A DNA stretch of 64,000 bases from positions 62,001 to 126,000 of the forward strand of contig JANEZZ010000728.1 in the NCBI GenBank assembly GCA_026122225.1. Reading direction: 5' to 3'. The notes beneath the pieces were generated by a model. That model was not told the origin of the DNA, made no database searches, and worked only from the letters and a program-made list of their open reading frames with translations. Source of the DNA: Heloderma charlesbogerti (taxonomy: Eukaryota; Chordata; Lepidosauria; Squamata; Helodermatidae). Shown here one piece after another: positions 11,452 to 21,375 of this stretch (position 1 is its first letter; the number at the start of each line of letters is the position of its first letter). The position numbers and the translations under genes are program-made.

Positions 11452-14400
11452 TGTCTATATACTAATGCCCAGAGTATGGGAAACAAACAGAACAAACTTG
11501 AACTCTTAGTACAAGAGGGAAATTATGACTTGATAGGTGTAACTGAGACTTGGTGGGATGACTCTCATGACTGGAATACAGTAGGGATGGTGGAGAATTT
11601 CTCCACGAATCTCGGGGAGGCCGAATGCCAATGCCTTCGGCCCCTCAAAATTGGCGGTGAAATTCTCTGCTCCCCCGTCCCCCCCCCGGGATGGGACTTA
11701 CCTCCCTCGAATGTCCCTCTCGGCGGCGGGTCCCGGCAGCGGTTCGGCAGGGGCGGGGGCGGCGGCCGGTCTTCTGACCGGCTGCCGCCACCACCATTAC
11801 AAAGTGAATGTAAAAAAACAAACAAACACAGACATGTGATAGGCTACGTAACAATTTACATAGCCTATCACGGCTAGATTTCCAAAGTCAGCCGTGATAG
11901 GCTACATAAATCGTTACGTAGCCTATCACGGGTGACTTTGGGGGGGGGAACACGTACGCAAATGGCAGCGCCCATGGGCCCCGCCATTTGCGTACGCGCT
12001 TTTTCTTTTTTTTTCAAAGTCACCCATGATAGGCTACGTAACGATTTACGTGGCCTATCACGGCTGACTTTGGAAATCTAGCCGTGATAGGCTACATAAA
12101 TCGTTACGTAGCCTATCACGTGTGTGTGTGTTGTTGTTTTTTTACATTCACTTTTTTATTTCGCGGCCGGGGAGATGGGGCGCTTCTCCCTGGCCTGAAT
12201 TTCGGCCGGGCAAGGCGGGGCGCCTCCCCGCCCCCGGCCTGAACTTTGGGGGGAGAACCAAAGCGCCTCCCCCCCACCGCGAAGCAAGCTGCGGGACCAG
12301 GTAAGTGACTTTCGTACATCCCTAGAATACAGCAATTGAAGGATATAACTTGTTCAAAAAGAACAGGAGGAACAGAAAGGGAGGTGGGTTGCAATATATG
12401 TGAAAAATATGTATCTCTGCACAGAAATACAGGAGGATGAGCTTGGTAGCCCCATTGAGAGCATCTGGAGCAAAATAAATGGAGCAAAGAATAAAAGGAA
12501 CCTGATGGTCGGAGTCTACTACCAGCCACCCAATCAAGGAGATGAGGATGAAACTTTTGAAAAGCAAATAGCCAATGTTTCAAGGAAGCATGATGTAGTA
12601 GTAATGGGGACTTCAATTTCCCCGATATTTGTTGGAAGACAAATTCTGAAAAACTAGGCCCCTCCAGGAAATTCCTGACTTGTGTGGCGGATAACTTCCT
12701 CCTACAGAAAGTAGAGGAAGGACCTAGGGGATCGGCTATCCTTGACTTGATCCTAACCAACAGAGATGACTTAGTGGATAAAGTAGCAGTTACAGGAACT
12801 CTGGGGGAAAGCAACCATGTTGTACTTGAGTTCTTGGTTCTAAGGGAGGCAAAAGCCGAGTGTAGTCAAATGCATACCCTGTATTTTAGGAAAGCTGATT
12901 CTAATAAACTCAGAACAATGATCAGTAAGATCAGCAAGTGACTCTAACGAGAAAAGGAGTCCAAGATGGGTGGGAGCTTTTAAAAAAGGAAATTCTCAAG
13001 GCAAATTACAAACAATTCCAACAAGAAGAAAAGGTGGAAGACAACAGAAGAAGCCAATGTGGCTTCACAAAAAGCTTAGAGATGACCTGAAAACAAAAAA
13101 GCACACATATAGGAAGTGGAAAGAAGGCCAAGTAACAAAGGAAGAGTACAAGCAGGTAGCACAGAATTGCAGGGATGGTGTCAGGAAGGCTAAAGCTGAG
13201 AACGAGCTGAGGTTAGTGAGGAAGGCTAAAAACAACAAAAAGGCTTTCTTCAGCTAGTAAAAGGCAGAGGAAAGAAATGGTGGTTCAGCTATTAAATAAG
13301 GATGGCAAAATGATAACAGATGACAAAGAAAAGGAAGAGGTGCTCAATTCCTACTTTGGCTCAGTCTTCTCCCAAAAGAGGGTCTATGACCCCCCCTGGC
13401 AAAGTACAGGCTGAAGGGGCAGGATTGCAGCTTGAGATCAATAGGCATATGGTCAAGGAACACCTAATTACTTTGAATGAGTTCACGTCTCCAAGGCCAG
13501 ATGAACTGCATCCTAGAGTAATAAAGGAACTGGCAAAAGAACTCTCAAAACCGCTGTCTATTCTCTTTGAAAAATCATGGAGGATAGGTGAAGTGCCAGA
13601 TGACTGGAGGAGGGCTAATGTTGTCCCTATCTTCAAAAAGGGTAAAAAGGAGGAACTTGGGAACTACAGACCAGTCAGTCTGACATCAATCCCTGGGAAA
13701 ATTCTGGAGCAGGTGATAAAGCAATCCATATGGAAGCACCTTGAAAACAGTGCAGTGATGACTCGAAGCCAACATGGATTTGGCAATAACAAGTCCTGCC
13801 AGACAAATCTGAACTCATTTTTTGATCAAGTCACCTCCCTTGTGGACCATGGGAATGCTGTAGACATCATATACCTCAATTTCAGCAAAGCTTTCAACAA
13901 AGTGCCCCATGATATCCTGATGAGCGAACTGGCTCAAAGTGGGCTAGATGAAACAACGATCTGGTGGATCCACAGTTGCCTACAGAATCGGACTCAGAGA
14001 GTGCTTATCAATGGGACCTTCTCAAACTGGGAGAGGTAATGAGTGGGGTACCACAGAGCTCAGTCCTGGGCCCAGTGCTCTTCAACATTTTTATTAATGA
14101 CTTGGAGGAGGAGTTGCAGGGAATGCTGACCAAATTTGCAGATGACACGAAATTGGGCGGGATAGCTAATACCCTGGAAGACAGAAACAAAATTCAAAGT
14201 GATCTTGATAGGCTGGAGTGCTGGGCAGAAAACAACAGAATGACATTTAATAGGGATAAATGCCAAGTTCTGCACCTAGGAAAAAGAAACCAAATGTGCA
14301 GTTACAAGATGGGGGATATGTGACTTAACAACACTACAGGCGAGAAGGATCTTGGAATTGTTGTCAATCACAAGCTGAATATGAGCCAACAATGTGATGT

Positions 14401-14821
14401 GGCTGCAAAAAAGGCAAATGCTCTTTTGGGCTGCATTAACAGAAGCATAGTTTCCAAATCCCGGGAAGTACTTGTTCCCCTCTACTCAGCATTGGTTAGG
14501 CCATGAAGAGAGACTGAAAAACCTGGGCATGTTTAGCCTTGAGAAGAGAAGACTGAGGAGAGATATGACAGTGCTCTTCAAGTACTTGAAAGGTTGTCAC
14601 AGAGAGGAAGGCCAGGATCTCTTTTCCATCATCCCAGAGTGCAGGACACAGAATAATGGGCTCAAGTTACAGGAAGCCAGATTCCGACTGAACACCAGGA
14701 AAAACTTTCTGACTGTTAGAGCAATACGACAATGGAACCAATTACCTAGGGAGGTAGTGAGCTCTCCCACACTGGAGGCATTCAAGATGAGGCTGGACAG
14801 CCATCTGTCAGGGATGCTCTG
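11452..14821 (+). pseudogene. CR1 ORF2 remnant, endonuclease and reverse transcriptase
   Basis: APE-type endonuclease: NAQSMGNK and VTETWWDD lie before H3. After H3 come GVYYQPP (about 12510), a frameshifted GDFN-like site (12606-12620), LDLILTN (about 12743) and a SNH block where the usual motif is SDH. Reverse transcriptase: PDDWRRANVVPIFKKG, NYRPVSLTS, LNFSKAF, GVPQSSVLGP and the catalytic FADD (about 14134). The C-terminal region RLRRDMTVLFKYLKG..WNQLP follows. Breaks: H3 at 11582-12324, one-base losses near 12386 and 12608, stop at 13257, shifts near 13390 and 14035, stop at 14321, and a deletion at about 14500. Compared with CR1 copy 3, this deletion removes 116 bp. Confidence 0.9.
11582..12324 (-). 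mobile_element. Compound-palindrome hAT-like MITE, copy H3, inside CR1 copy 1
   Basis: It is inverted relative to H1. Ends TAGGGATG and ACATCCCTA are flanked by a perfect duplication GAATACAG (11574-11581 and 12325-12332). Removing the element and one duplication restores the CR1 endonuclease reading frame across the junction (DWN-TAIEGYN). Four GGCTACGTAA palindromes lie at about 11834-11873, 11890-11931, 12025-12063 and 12079-12120. Donor-like sites face outward at both ends: 11696-11703 on minus and GTAAGT 12301-12306 on plus. 743 bp. Confidence 0.92.
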
Positions 14822-14904
14822 ACTTGGATTCCTGCATTGAGCAGGGGGTTGGACTCGATGGCCTTGTAGGTGCCTTCCAACCCTACTATTCTATGATTCT
14901 ATGA

Positions 14905-15256
14905 CATCAACTGCTCACACCTGTTTAATTGTGGGCCAAGAGAGATACATAGGGGGATGCTGACCTGAGCCTCTGTTCTGAGCTATTTACATAGGGGTAA
15001 ATGGTGTTGCTCCCTTCCAGAACTGGCCCTTGTTTAAAATGCTTGGCTGATCTGATGTTATTTAGATTCCATTCTGTACATTGGTTTGTCTTAGACTACA
15101 AAGCAGATAAGCTAAACAGAAGAAAGCATTATGAAAGAATTGAAATGGATGGCTGAACATCAGAAGTGTAAAGGAAAATGTCTCCTATTATAGTGACACA
15201 TGAATGAACAAAGAACCTTTCTTTATCTTTACCAAATTAATGATAGTATCAAAGAT
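14905..15256. other. Short unique stretch
   Basis: Between CR1 copy 1 and H4 I see no gene or recognisable repeat. Confidence 0.5.
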
Positions 15257-15754
15257 TAAGAATAGCATTGCCCTTATTTTCGCCGTAGTCTACGTAAATC
15301 TTTATGTAGACTACCCGGGCCCAAATAAGGTATGCAAATTTATTTTTATTATATTTATTTGCAATATTTATAATATATTTATTTATAATAATATTTATAA
15401 TATTTATAATATTTATTTGCAAAAACGATTTACGTAGCCTATCACATGGCTGACTTTGGAAATCTAGCCATGATAGGCTACGTAAATCGTTACGTAGCCT
15501 ATCACGTGTGTGTGTTTCTTTGTTTTTTACATTCACTTTGTAATGGCGGCGGCGGCGGCAGCCGCTCAGAAGACCAGCCCCCGCACCTGCCAAACCGCCG
15601 CCAGGACCCACCGCCGAGAGGGACATTCAAGGGAGGTAAGTCCCATCCCAGCGGGGGGCGGGGGGGTGGAGAATTTCACCGCCAATTTCGGGGGGGCGAA
15701 TGCGTTGGCATTCGGCCTCCCCGAGATTCGTGGAGAAATTCTCCACCATCCCTA
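15257..15754 (+). mobile_element. Compound-palindrome hAT-like MITE, copy H4, left-truncated
   Basis: It begins inside the AATAGC..TTATTTTCGCCGTAGTC module known from H5 and has no G-rich left end. An AT-rich block (15334-15420, ATATTTATAAT words) sits where H5 has GC-rich palindromes. The right part is typical: GGCTACGTAAAT palindrome (15475-15506), ATGGCGGCGG (15543), the donor-like GAGGTAAGT (GT at 15636), the GAATGCG..CATTC hairpin and the end CATCCCTA. No duplication can be tested because the left end is lost. Confidence 0.8.
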
Positions 15755-15790
15755 CATTTCAGAGACAGAGATCATTCTGGTGATGTTACT

Positions 15791-16000
15791 TAGGGATGTA
15801 AGAACACACCCCTGTCCAGGTTCTCCAGACGTCCCTCCCCCATGCCCCTGCTCTACTCGCTGGTCCCTCTGACTCCACCGCAATTGCCATGTTTTTAAAA
15901 AACATGCTGAGTGGAGGTCTGTGTGCACATAGACTTATATGCAAAAAGTGCCATGGATCTTGAGTATATGGGTGATTCACAGCACTTTTTGCGTATAAGA
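15791..16000. repeat. Left part of a palindromic repeat split by CR1 copy 2
   Basis: It starts TAGGGATGTAAGAACACACC, a hAT-like end. Later CTTATATGCAAAAAGTGC is mirrored by GCACTTTTTGCGTATAAG. The words GCACATAGACTTATATGC reappear at 19141, beyond CR1 copy 2, so the host repeat probably continues there. Confidence 0.5.
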
Positions 16001-16109
16001 CATAGAATAGAATAATAGAATAATGAGGGTGGAAGGGTAAGACTTGATGGATAAGACCATCAAGTCCAACCCCCTGCTTAATGCAGCTTTCCAAGTCACG
16101 CATCCCTGA

Positions 16110-19100
16110 CAGATGGCTGTCCAGCCTCATCTTGAATGCCTCCAGTGTGGGAGAGCCCACTGCCTCCCTAGGTAATTGGTTCCATTTGTCATATTGCTCT
16201 AACAGTCAGGAAGTTTTTCCCGATGTTCAGTCAGAATCTGGCTTCCTGTGACTTGAGCCCATTATTCCATGTCCTGCACTCTGGGATGATTGAGAAGAGA
16301 GCCTGGCCTTCCTCTCTGTGACAACCTTTCAAGTACTTGAAAAGCACTATCATATCTCTCCTCAGTCTTCTCAAGGCTAAACATGTCCAGTTCTTTCAGT
16401 CGCTCTTCATGGGGCTTTGTTTCCAGTCCCCTGCTCAACTTCGTTGCCCTCCTCTGAACCCTCTCCAGTTTGTCTGCATCCTTCTTAAAGTGCGGTGCCC
16501 AGAACTGGACACAGTACTCCAGATGAGGCCTAACCAGTGCTGAGTAGAGGGGAACTAGTACTTCCCGGGATTTGGAAGCTATGCTTCTATTAATGCAGCC
16601 CAAAAGAGCATTTGCCTTTTTTTCAGCCACATCACATTGTTGGCTCATATTCAGCTTGTGATCGACAACAATTCCAAGATCCTTCTCGCTTGTAGTATTG
16701 TTGAGCCAAGTATCCCCCATCTTGTAACTGTGCATTTGGTTTCTTTTTTCTAGGTGCAGAACTTGGCCTTTATCCCTATTAAATGTAATTCTGTTGTTTT
16801 CTGCCCAGCACTCCAGCCTATCAAGATCACTTTGAATTTTGTTTCTGTCTTCCAGGGTATTAGCTATCCCACCCAATTTCGTGTCATCTGCAAATTTGAT
16901 CAGCATTCCCTGCACCTCCTCCTCCAAGTCATTAATAAAAATGTTGAAGAGCATTGGGCCCAGGACTGAGCCCTGCGGTACCCCACTCATTACCTCTCCC
17001 CTGTTTGAGAAGATATAAGCACCCTTTGAGTCCAATTCTGTAGCCATCTGTGGATCCACCTGATTGTTGTTTCATCTAGCCCACTTTGAGCTAGTTTGCT
17101 CATCAGGATATCATGGGGCACTTTGTCGAAAGCTTTGCTGAAGTTGAGGTATATTATGTCCATAGCATTCCCACAGTCCACAAGGGAGGTTACCTGATCA
17201 AAAAGTGAGATCAGATTAGTCTGGCAGGATTTGTTCTTGAGAAATCCATGTTGGCTTCTAGTAATCACGGCATTGTTTTCAAGTTGCTTACAGATGGATT
17301 GCTTTATCATCTGCTCCAGAATTTTTCCAGGGATTGATGTCAGACTGACTGGTCTGTAGTTCCCAGGTTCCTCCTTTTTACCCTTTTTGAAGATAGGGAC
17401 AACATTAGCCCTTCTCCAGTCATCTCGCACTTCATCCATCCTCCATGATTTCTCAAAGATAATAGACAGTGGTTCTGAGAGTTCTTCTGCCAGTTCCTTT
17501 ATTACTCTAGGATGCAGTTCATCTGGCCCTGAAGATTTGAACTCATTAAAAGTAATTAGGTGTTCCTGGACCATATGCCTATCGATTTCAAGCTGCAATC
17601 CTGCCCCTTCAGCCTGCACTTCGCCTTTGCCAGGGGGGTCATAGATCCTCTTTTGGGAGAAGACTGAGCCAAAGTAGGAATTAAGCACCTCTGCCTTTTC
17701 TTTGTCATCTGTTATCGTTTTGCCATCCTTATTTAGTAGTTGAACCACCATTTCTTTCCTCTGTCTTTTACTATGGACATATCTGAAGAAAGCCTTTTTG
17801 TTGCTTTTAGCATCCCTCGCTAACCTCAGTTGATTCTCAGCTTTAGCCTTCCTGATGCCATCCCTGCAATTCCATGCTACCTGAATGTTAGGGGTGGACG
17901 AAAGTCACTTACCTGTCCTCGAAGGACATTCGCGGTGGGGGGGAGGCGCTTCGCTGGTCCCCCCGCGAAGTTCAGGCCGGGGGGGGAGGCTTCCCGCCTC
18001 GCCCCGGCCGAAATTCAGGCCGGGGGGGAGGCTTCCTGCCTCGCCCCGGCCGAAATTCAGGCCGGGGAGGAGGCTTCCCACCTCGCCCGGCCACGAACGT
18101 GAAAGTTAAAAAAAAAAAAAAAAGCCCCCTGATAGGCTACGTGACGATTCACGTAGCCTATCACGGCTAGATCTGCAAAGTCAGCCATGATAGGCTACGT
18201 CAATCGTCACGTAGCCTATCATGGGTGACTTAAAAAAAAAAAAAAAGCGCGTAAGCTAATGGCGGCCCCCATAGGGAGCCGCCATTCGCGTTCCTTATTT
18301 AGTCGCTGTAGTCTATGTAAATGTTTACGGAGACTACGGCGAAAATAAGGGCAATGCAAATAGCGTTGTCCTTATTTTCGCCGTAGTCTACGTAAACATT
18401 TACGTAGACTACAGCGACCAAATAAGGAACGGGAATGGCGGCTCCCTATGGGGGCCGCCATTATCCGTACACACTTTTTTTTTTTTTAAAGTCACCCGTG
18501 ATAGGCTACGTGACGATTCACGTAGCCTATCACGGCTGACTTTGCAAATCTAGCCGTGATAGGCTACGTGAATCGTCATGTAGCCTATCAGGGGGCGTGT
18601 TTTTTTTTCTTTCATTGCAATGGCGGCGGCAGCCGGTCGAAAGACCGGCTGCCGCTCCCGCCTCACTCGAACACCCGCCAAACCGCCGGCCAGACCAGCC
18701 ACCGGGAGGGACATTCGGTGAAGGTAAGTCCCGTCCCGGGGGGGGTTGGGGGGCAGGGGGGTTCGGAGGATATCTCCCCGAAACTTGTTTGGGGGGCCGA
18801 ACACGTTGGCGCTCGGCCCCCCAAAGTTTTGGGGAGAAATTCACCGCCAACCCTACTGAATGTACTATTCCTTTGTTGCTTGTCCTTCCTTCCACTTCCT
18901 ATATGTGTGCTTTTTTGTTTTCAGGTCATCTCTAAGCTTTTTGTGAAGCCACATTGGCTTCTTCTGTTGTCTTCCACCTTTTCTTCATGTTGGAATTGTT
19001 AGTAATTGTGCCTTGAGAATTTCCTTTTTTAAAAGCTCCCACCCATCTTGGACTCCTTTTCTCATTAGAGTCGCTCGCCGTGGGACCTTACTTACCATTG

Positions 19101-19110
19101 TTCTGAGTTT
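16110..19110 (-). pseudogene. CR1 ORF2 remnant (reverse transcriptase) of copy 2
   Basis: Two long minus frames cover most of the domain. 17751-16990 holds PDELHPRVIKEL, DWRRANVVPIFKKG, NYRPVSLTS, SQHGFLKNKSC and LNFSKAFDKVPHD. 17059-16262 holds GVPQGSVLGPMLFN, the catalytic FADD, LVRPHLEYCVQFWAP and RVQRRATKL. A short disruption separates them near 17000, and a stop or shift near 16262 breaks the C terminus. H5 interrupts the region upstream of the reverse transcriptase. The Gly in GVPQGS is kept here but is Ser in copy 1. Confidence 0.9.
17889..18855 (+). mobile_element. Compound-palindrome hAT-like MITE, copy H5, inside CR1 copy 2
   Basis: It is the largest copy (967 bp), with ends TAGGGGTGG and CCAACCCTA and a perfect duplication CTGAATGT (17881-17888 and 18856-18863). 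The left part has three near-identical G-rich units of about 50 bp (CCGAAATTCAGGCCGGGG, 17960-18090). Five or six ATAGGCTACGTGACGATTCACG-like palindromes follow, the outer ones carrying GTGACG where other copies have GTAAAT, and inner TAGTCTACGTAAAC modules. ATGGCGGCGG is at 18620 and the donor-like AAGGTAAGT has GT at 18724. Confidence 0.92.
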
Positions 19111-19138
19111 ATTAAAATTGGTTTGTGCACAAAATTGA

Positions 19139-19210
19139 ATGCACATAGACTTATATGCAAAAAGCGCTATGAATCACCCAGGCAGAAGGAGGCGGAGGCA
19201 TGGCATACAC
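19139..19210. repeat. Right part of the repeat split by CR1 copy 2
   Basis: GCACATAGACTTATATGC and AAAAAGCGCTATGAATCACC match 15933-15962 with a few changes. It is too long and diverged for a LINE target duplication. It fits the other arm of a palindromic host repeat. Confidence 0.45.
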
Positions 19211-19270
19211 CCCTACCTTGTGAGCAAGAGACGGCTAGCAGTCCTTGGGGGTGTTTTCACCAGCGATTTA

Positions 19271-19735
19271 CCCCCTCAATTGACAAGGCAAAGCACGATC
19301 TCAAGGCTCTGATTCTCCTTTGTTTGGTTTATTGCCTTAGGAAGAAACTTCGACCCTTTGTTATAGAGATCCTGTGGGTTAAAATGGGGGCTGGTTTCCG
19401 TCTTTGTGTTTACTGCTCTCTTTTCCACAACAAACCAATTAGTGTCTCCTCAGAGGTAACTCCCATTATGCTGAATGAGGCTTGCCCTCTGAATGCCCAC
19501 AGAACTTACAAAGGTCCCCCTCAATTGACACGGCACAGCACTATCTCAGGGTTCCGATTCTCCTTTGTTTGGCTTATTGCATTAGGAAGAAAGTACTTCC
19601 ACCCTTCATTATAGAGATCCTGCAGGTTAGAATGGTAGATGGTTTCCATCTTGTGTTCTCCCCACTCCCTTTCCCAGCGTATGTGTGCCTACTCAGAAAT
19701 AACTGCCATTGTGCTCAATGAGGCTTGCGCCTGAA
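19271..19735. repeat. Tandem duplication, period 245 bp
   Basis: Unit 1 starts CCCCCTCAATTGACAAGGC (19271) and unit 2 CCCCCTCAATTGACACGGC (19516). Both continue through GATTCTCCTTTGTTTGG, TTAGGAAGAAA, ATAGAGATCCTG, and end with a GCTGAATGAGGCTTG / GCTCAATGAGGCTTG word. The open frames spanning it are not shared between units, so it is not coding. Confidence 0.75.
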
Positions 19736-19765
19736 ATGCAGGTGTGTGTGTCTGACTTTCAGGAG

Positions 19766-19935
19766 TAAGGAGAAAGGGCAGGAGGGGGGAAGCCTGTCTT
19801 ATTGGTTGAGCAGCCCCTGCCGGTCAGAGGACGTTCACTCCAACCCCCACCCCCACCCTGAAGTATGTTCTGTGAAGCTATTTTTACTTCTCCGGAGAAC
19901 CTGCTCATGGAGCCCTGCATGGACCACACTGCAGC
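19766..19935 (+). repeat. Dispersed repeat, copy 1 of an inverted pair
   Basis: GGTTGAGCAGCCCCTGC, GTTCACTCCAACC and CATGGAGCCCTGCATGGA recur in inverted order and orientation at 20950-21125. Family not recognised. Confidence 0.65.
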
Positions 19936-20029
19936 AAAGCTCATTCCTTTTTTAAAAAAATAGACAGAAGGAGGAAGCGGCGCGGGGCTGAGAGGTAGCT
20001 CTTTGCTTTGAGAGTTTTTTGTGGAAAAA

Positions 20030-20354
20030 CTCAAATTTCAGCTACACCTAGTACAAAAAGTACTGGGCCAAACTGTCTGAAATTTGGAAGGGGGGATCCC
20101 CTCATCCCCATGTCAGCAGAGAGGCCCCCAGGTTTCATGTATTTATCATAAAAACTGAAAAAGTTATGGCCATTTTTGTTTTCCCATGCAAGTCAATTGG
20201 AAAACACCCAAACCGAGTGATCCAGATATCCGAATCTCACTTCAGATCTGGAACTGAGTCGAAGCAGAGGGGGGTCTGAATCAGCCCGAGTTGAAGTGGG
20301 GCTGATTTGGAGGGTCTGAAGTGGCATCTGAAGCAAAGTCCTTGCACAGCCCTA
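20030..20354. repeat. Repeat ending TGCACAGCCCTA, left end not found
   Basis: The right end TGCACAGCCCTA (20343-20354) is the reverse complement of the TAGGGCTGTGCA end at 62878 and matches the ends of the element at 60924-61782. The body contains AAAAGTTATGGCC and TCAGCCCGAGTTGAAG. No left end or duplication was seen. Confidence 0.5.
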
Positions 20355-20640
20355 GGCAAAATAGTGTGTCCCATTCCTTTTTGTCCTTCCCTTCCTATGA
20401 TCTTTTTCTCTGCCACCAGATAATAGTCTCTATTTCTCTGGCTGCCTCTACAAAATCAGCCTCAAAACTCTCTAGGGCTCAGGTATCTACTTTAGGTAGT
20501 GTGTAGGTTGACTGTTAGATGTGAGGTAGGTAAAAAAAGAACCCACTAAAGAACAGACCACAAAATTTCAAAGAACAGTGTTTACATTTTACTGAAGAAA
20601 AATGTCAATAGGAAAAAGTTTTAAATTTTGAATGGATCAC

Positions 20641-20659
20641 CCACACACACACACACACT
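20641..20659. repeat. (CA)n microsatellite
   Basis: About nine CA units. Confidence 0.95.
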
Positions 20660-20704
20660 GTTCATATGGTTATTTTGTGTGCAACACAATATTGGGGGCA
20701 TATC

Positions 20705-20790
20705 ATGGAATCTTCTGATCCTATATTATAATAGCATTATAACAATTCTATTGTTATAATAATCTGATTATTATACTGATTATTTTGCAA
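20705..20790. repeat. AT-rich palindromic repeat, copy 2
   Basis: GGAATCTTCTGATCCTATAT, then ATTATAATAGC and TTGTTATAATAATCTGAT, match 9311-9391. Confidence 0.6.
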
Positions 20791-20949
20791 CACAATCCTA
20801 CCTCAAGAACAATAGTGTAATAAAACAACCAGGGATAAATACATCCAGCTAACCTGACTAGATTTTGACCCTGTTTTATGCAGGGTGTTTTTCCACGACA
20901 ACGGAAGGGTGAAGCAAACAGAGGGATACCAGACTTTTAATAGAATCAG

Positions 20950-21125
20950 CATGGCTCTGTGCAGGGCTCCATGAAGGAGTGCACCGCACCATTATAATTT
21001 GCTGACAGAATCATACTTCTGGGTGGGGTGGGAGGATTGGAAGTGAACATCATCAGACTTGCAGGGGCTGCTCAACCAACAAGAGATTCCCCACTCCAGG
21101 CTCTACTCCCCTTTCTCCTGCCCCC
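20950..21125 (-). repeat. Dispersed repeat, copy 2 of an inverted pair
   Basis: It is the reverse complement of 19766-19935 with substitutions and small indels (GGGCTCCATGAAGGAG, GCAGGGGCTGCTCAACCAAC). The match may extend outward: 21320-21375 (GCCTCATTGACC...AGTAGAC) mirrors 19686-19728. Confidence 0.65.
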
Positions 21126-21375
21126 TGAAGCTCCAGTTAGGTGATGACACAAAGGATTGAAGCTGGCATTAATTACTCCTGAGAAGCCTTGAACCAAACA
21201 GCAGAGACACGCAGCTTTGGAAATAGCGCTTCACAGCCATTAGGGGAATTACTATGCCTTTCACCTGATGAATACGTGATGTACCCTGGGTCTACTTAAT
21301 GTTTTTGTCTTAATGGCAATCTCAGTAAATTCGGGAACAAGCCTCATTGACCGCAACAGGAGTTACTTTTGAGTA

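Larger units (their letters stand above)
9985..14904 (+). mobile_element. CR1 LINE copy 1, nearly full length, decayed
   Basis: In order: a GC-rich 5' leader, an ORF1 remnant (10278-11302), an ORF2 remnant (from 11452), the CR1 3' block GAGCAGGGGGTTGGACTCGA, and a terminal ATTCTATGATTCTATGA (about 14888-14904). The hAT-like MITE H3 is inserted in the endonuclease region. Without H3 the element is about 4.2 kb, close to the length of complete CR1s. The 5' boundary is approximate. No target duplication was found, as is common for CR1. Both frames carry stops and frameshifts, so it is dead. Confidence 0.9.
16001..19120 (-). mobile_element. CR1 LINE copy 2, 5'-truncated
   Basis: This is the reverse complement of the CR1 3' portion. 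The 3' end is at 16001 (CATAGAATAGAATAATAG, a shuffled ATTCTATG tail), and the 5' truncation near 19120 corresponds to about 12895 in copy 1. H5 is inserted at 17889-18855. It is slightly better preserved than copy 1 over the reverse transcriptase: it lacks the 116-bp deletion. About 2.15 kb without H5. Confidence 0.92.

Noticed and set aside
12116..12814. 232-codon minus open frame
   Set aside because: It runs from antisense CR1 endonuclease into the H3 MITE; the CR1 plus-strand motifs explain the sequence.
20030..20354. Complete hAT-like MITE
   Set aside because: Only the right end TGCACAGCCCTA was found; no left end or target duplication could be shown, so it is listed only as a repeat.
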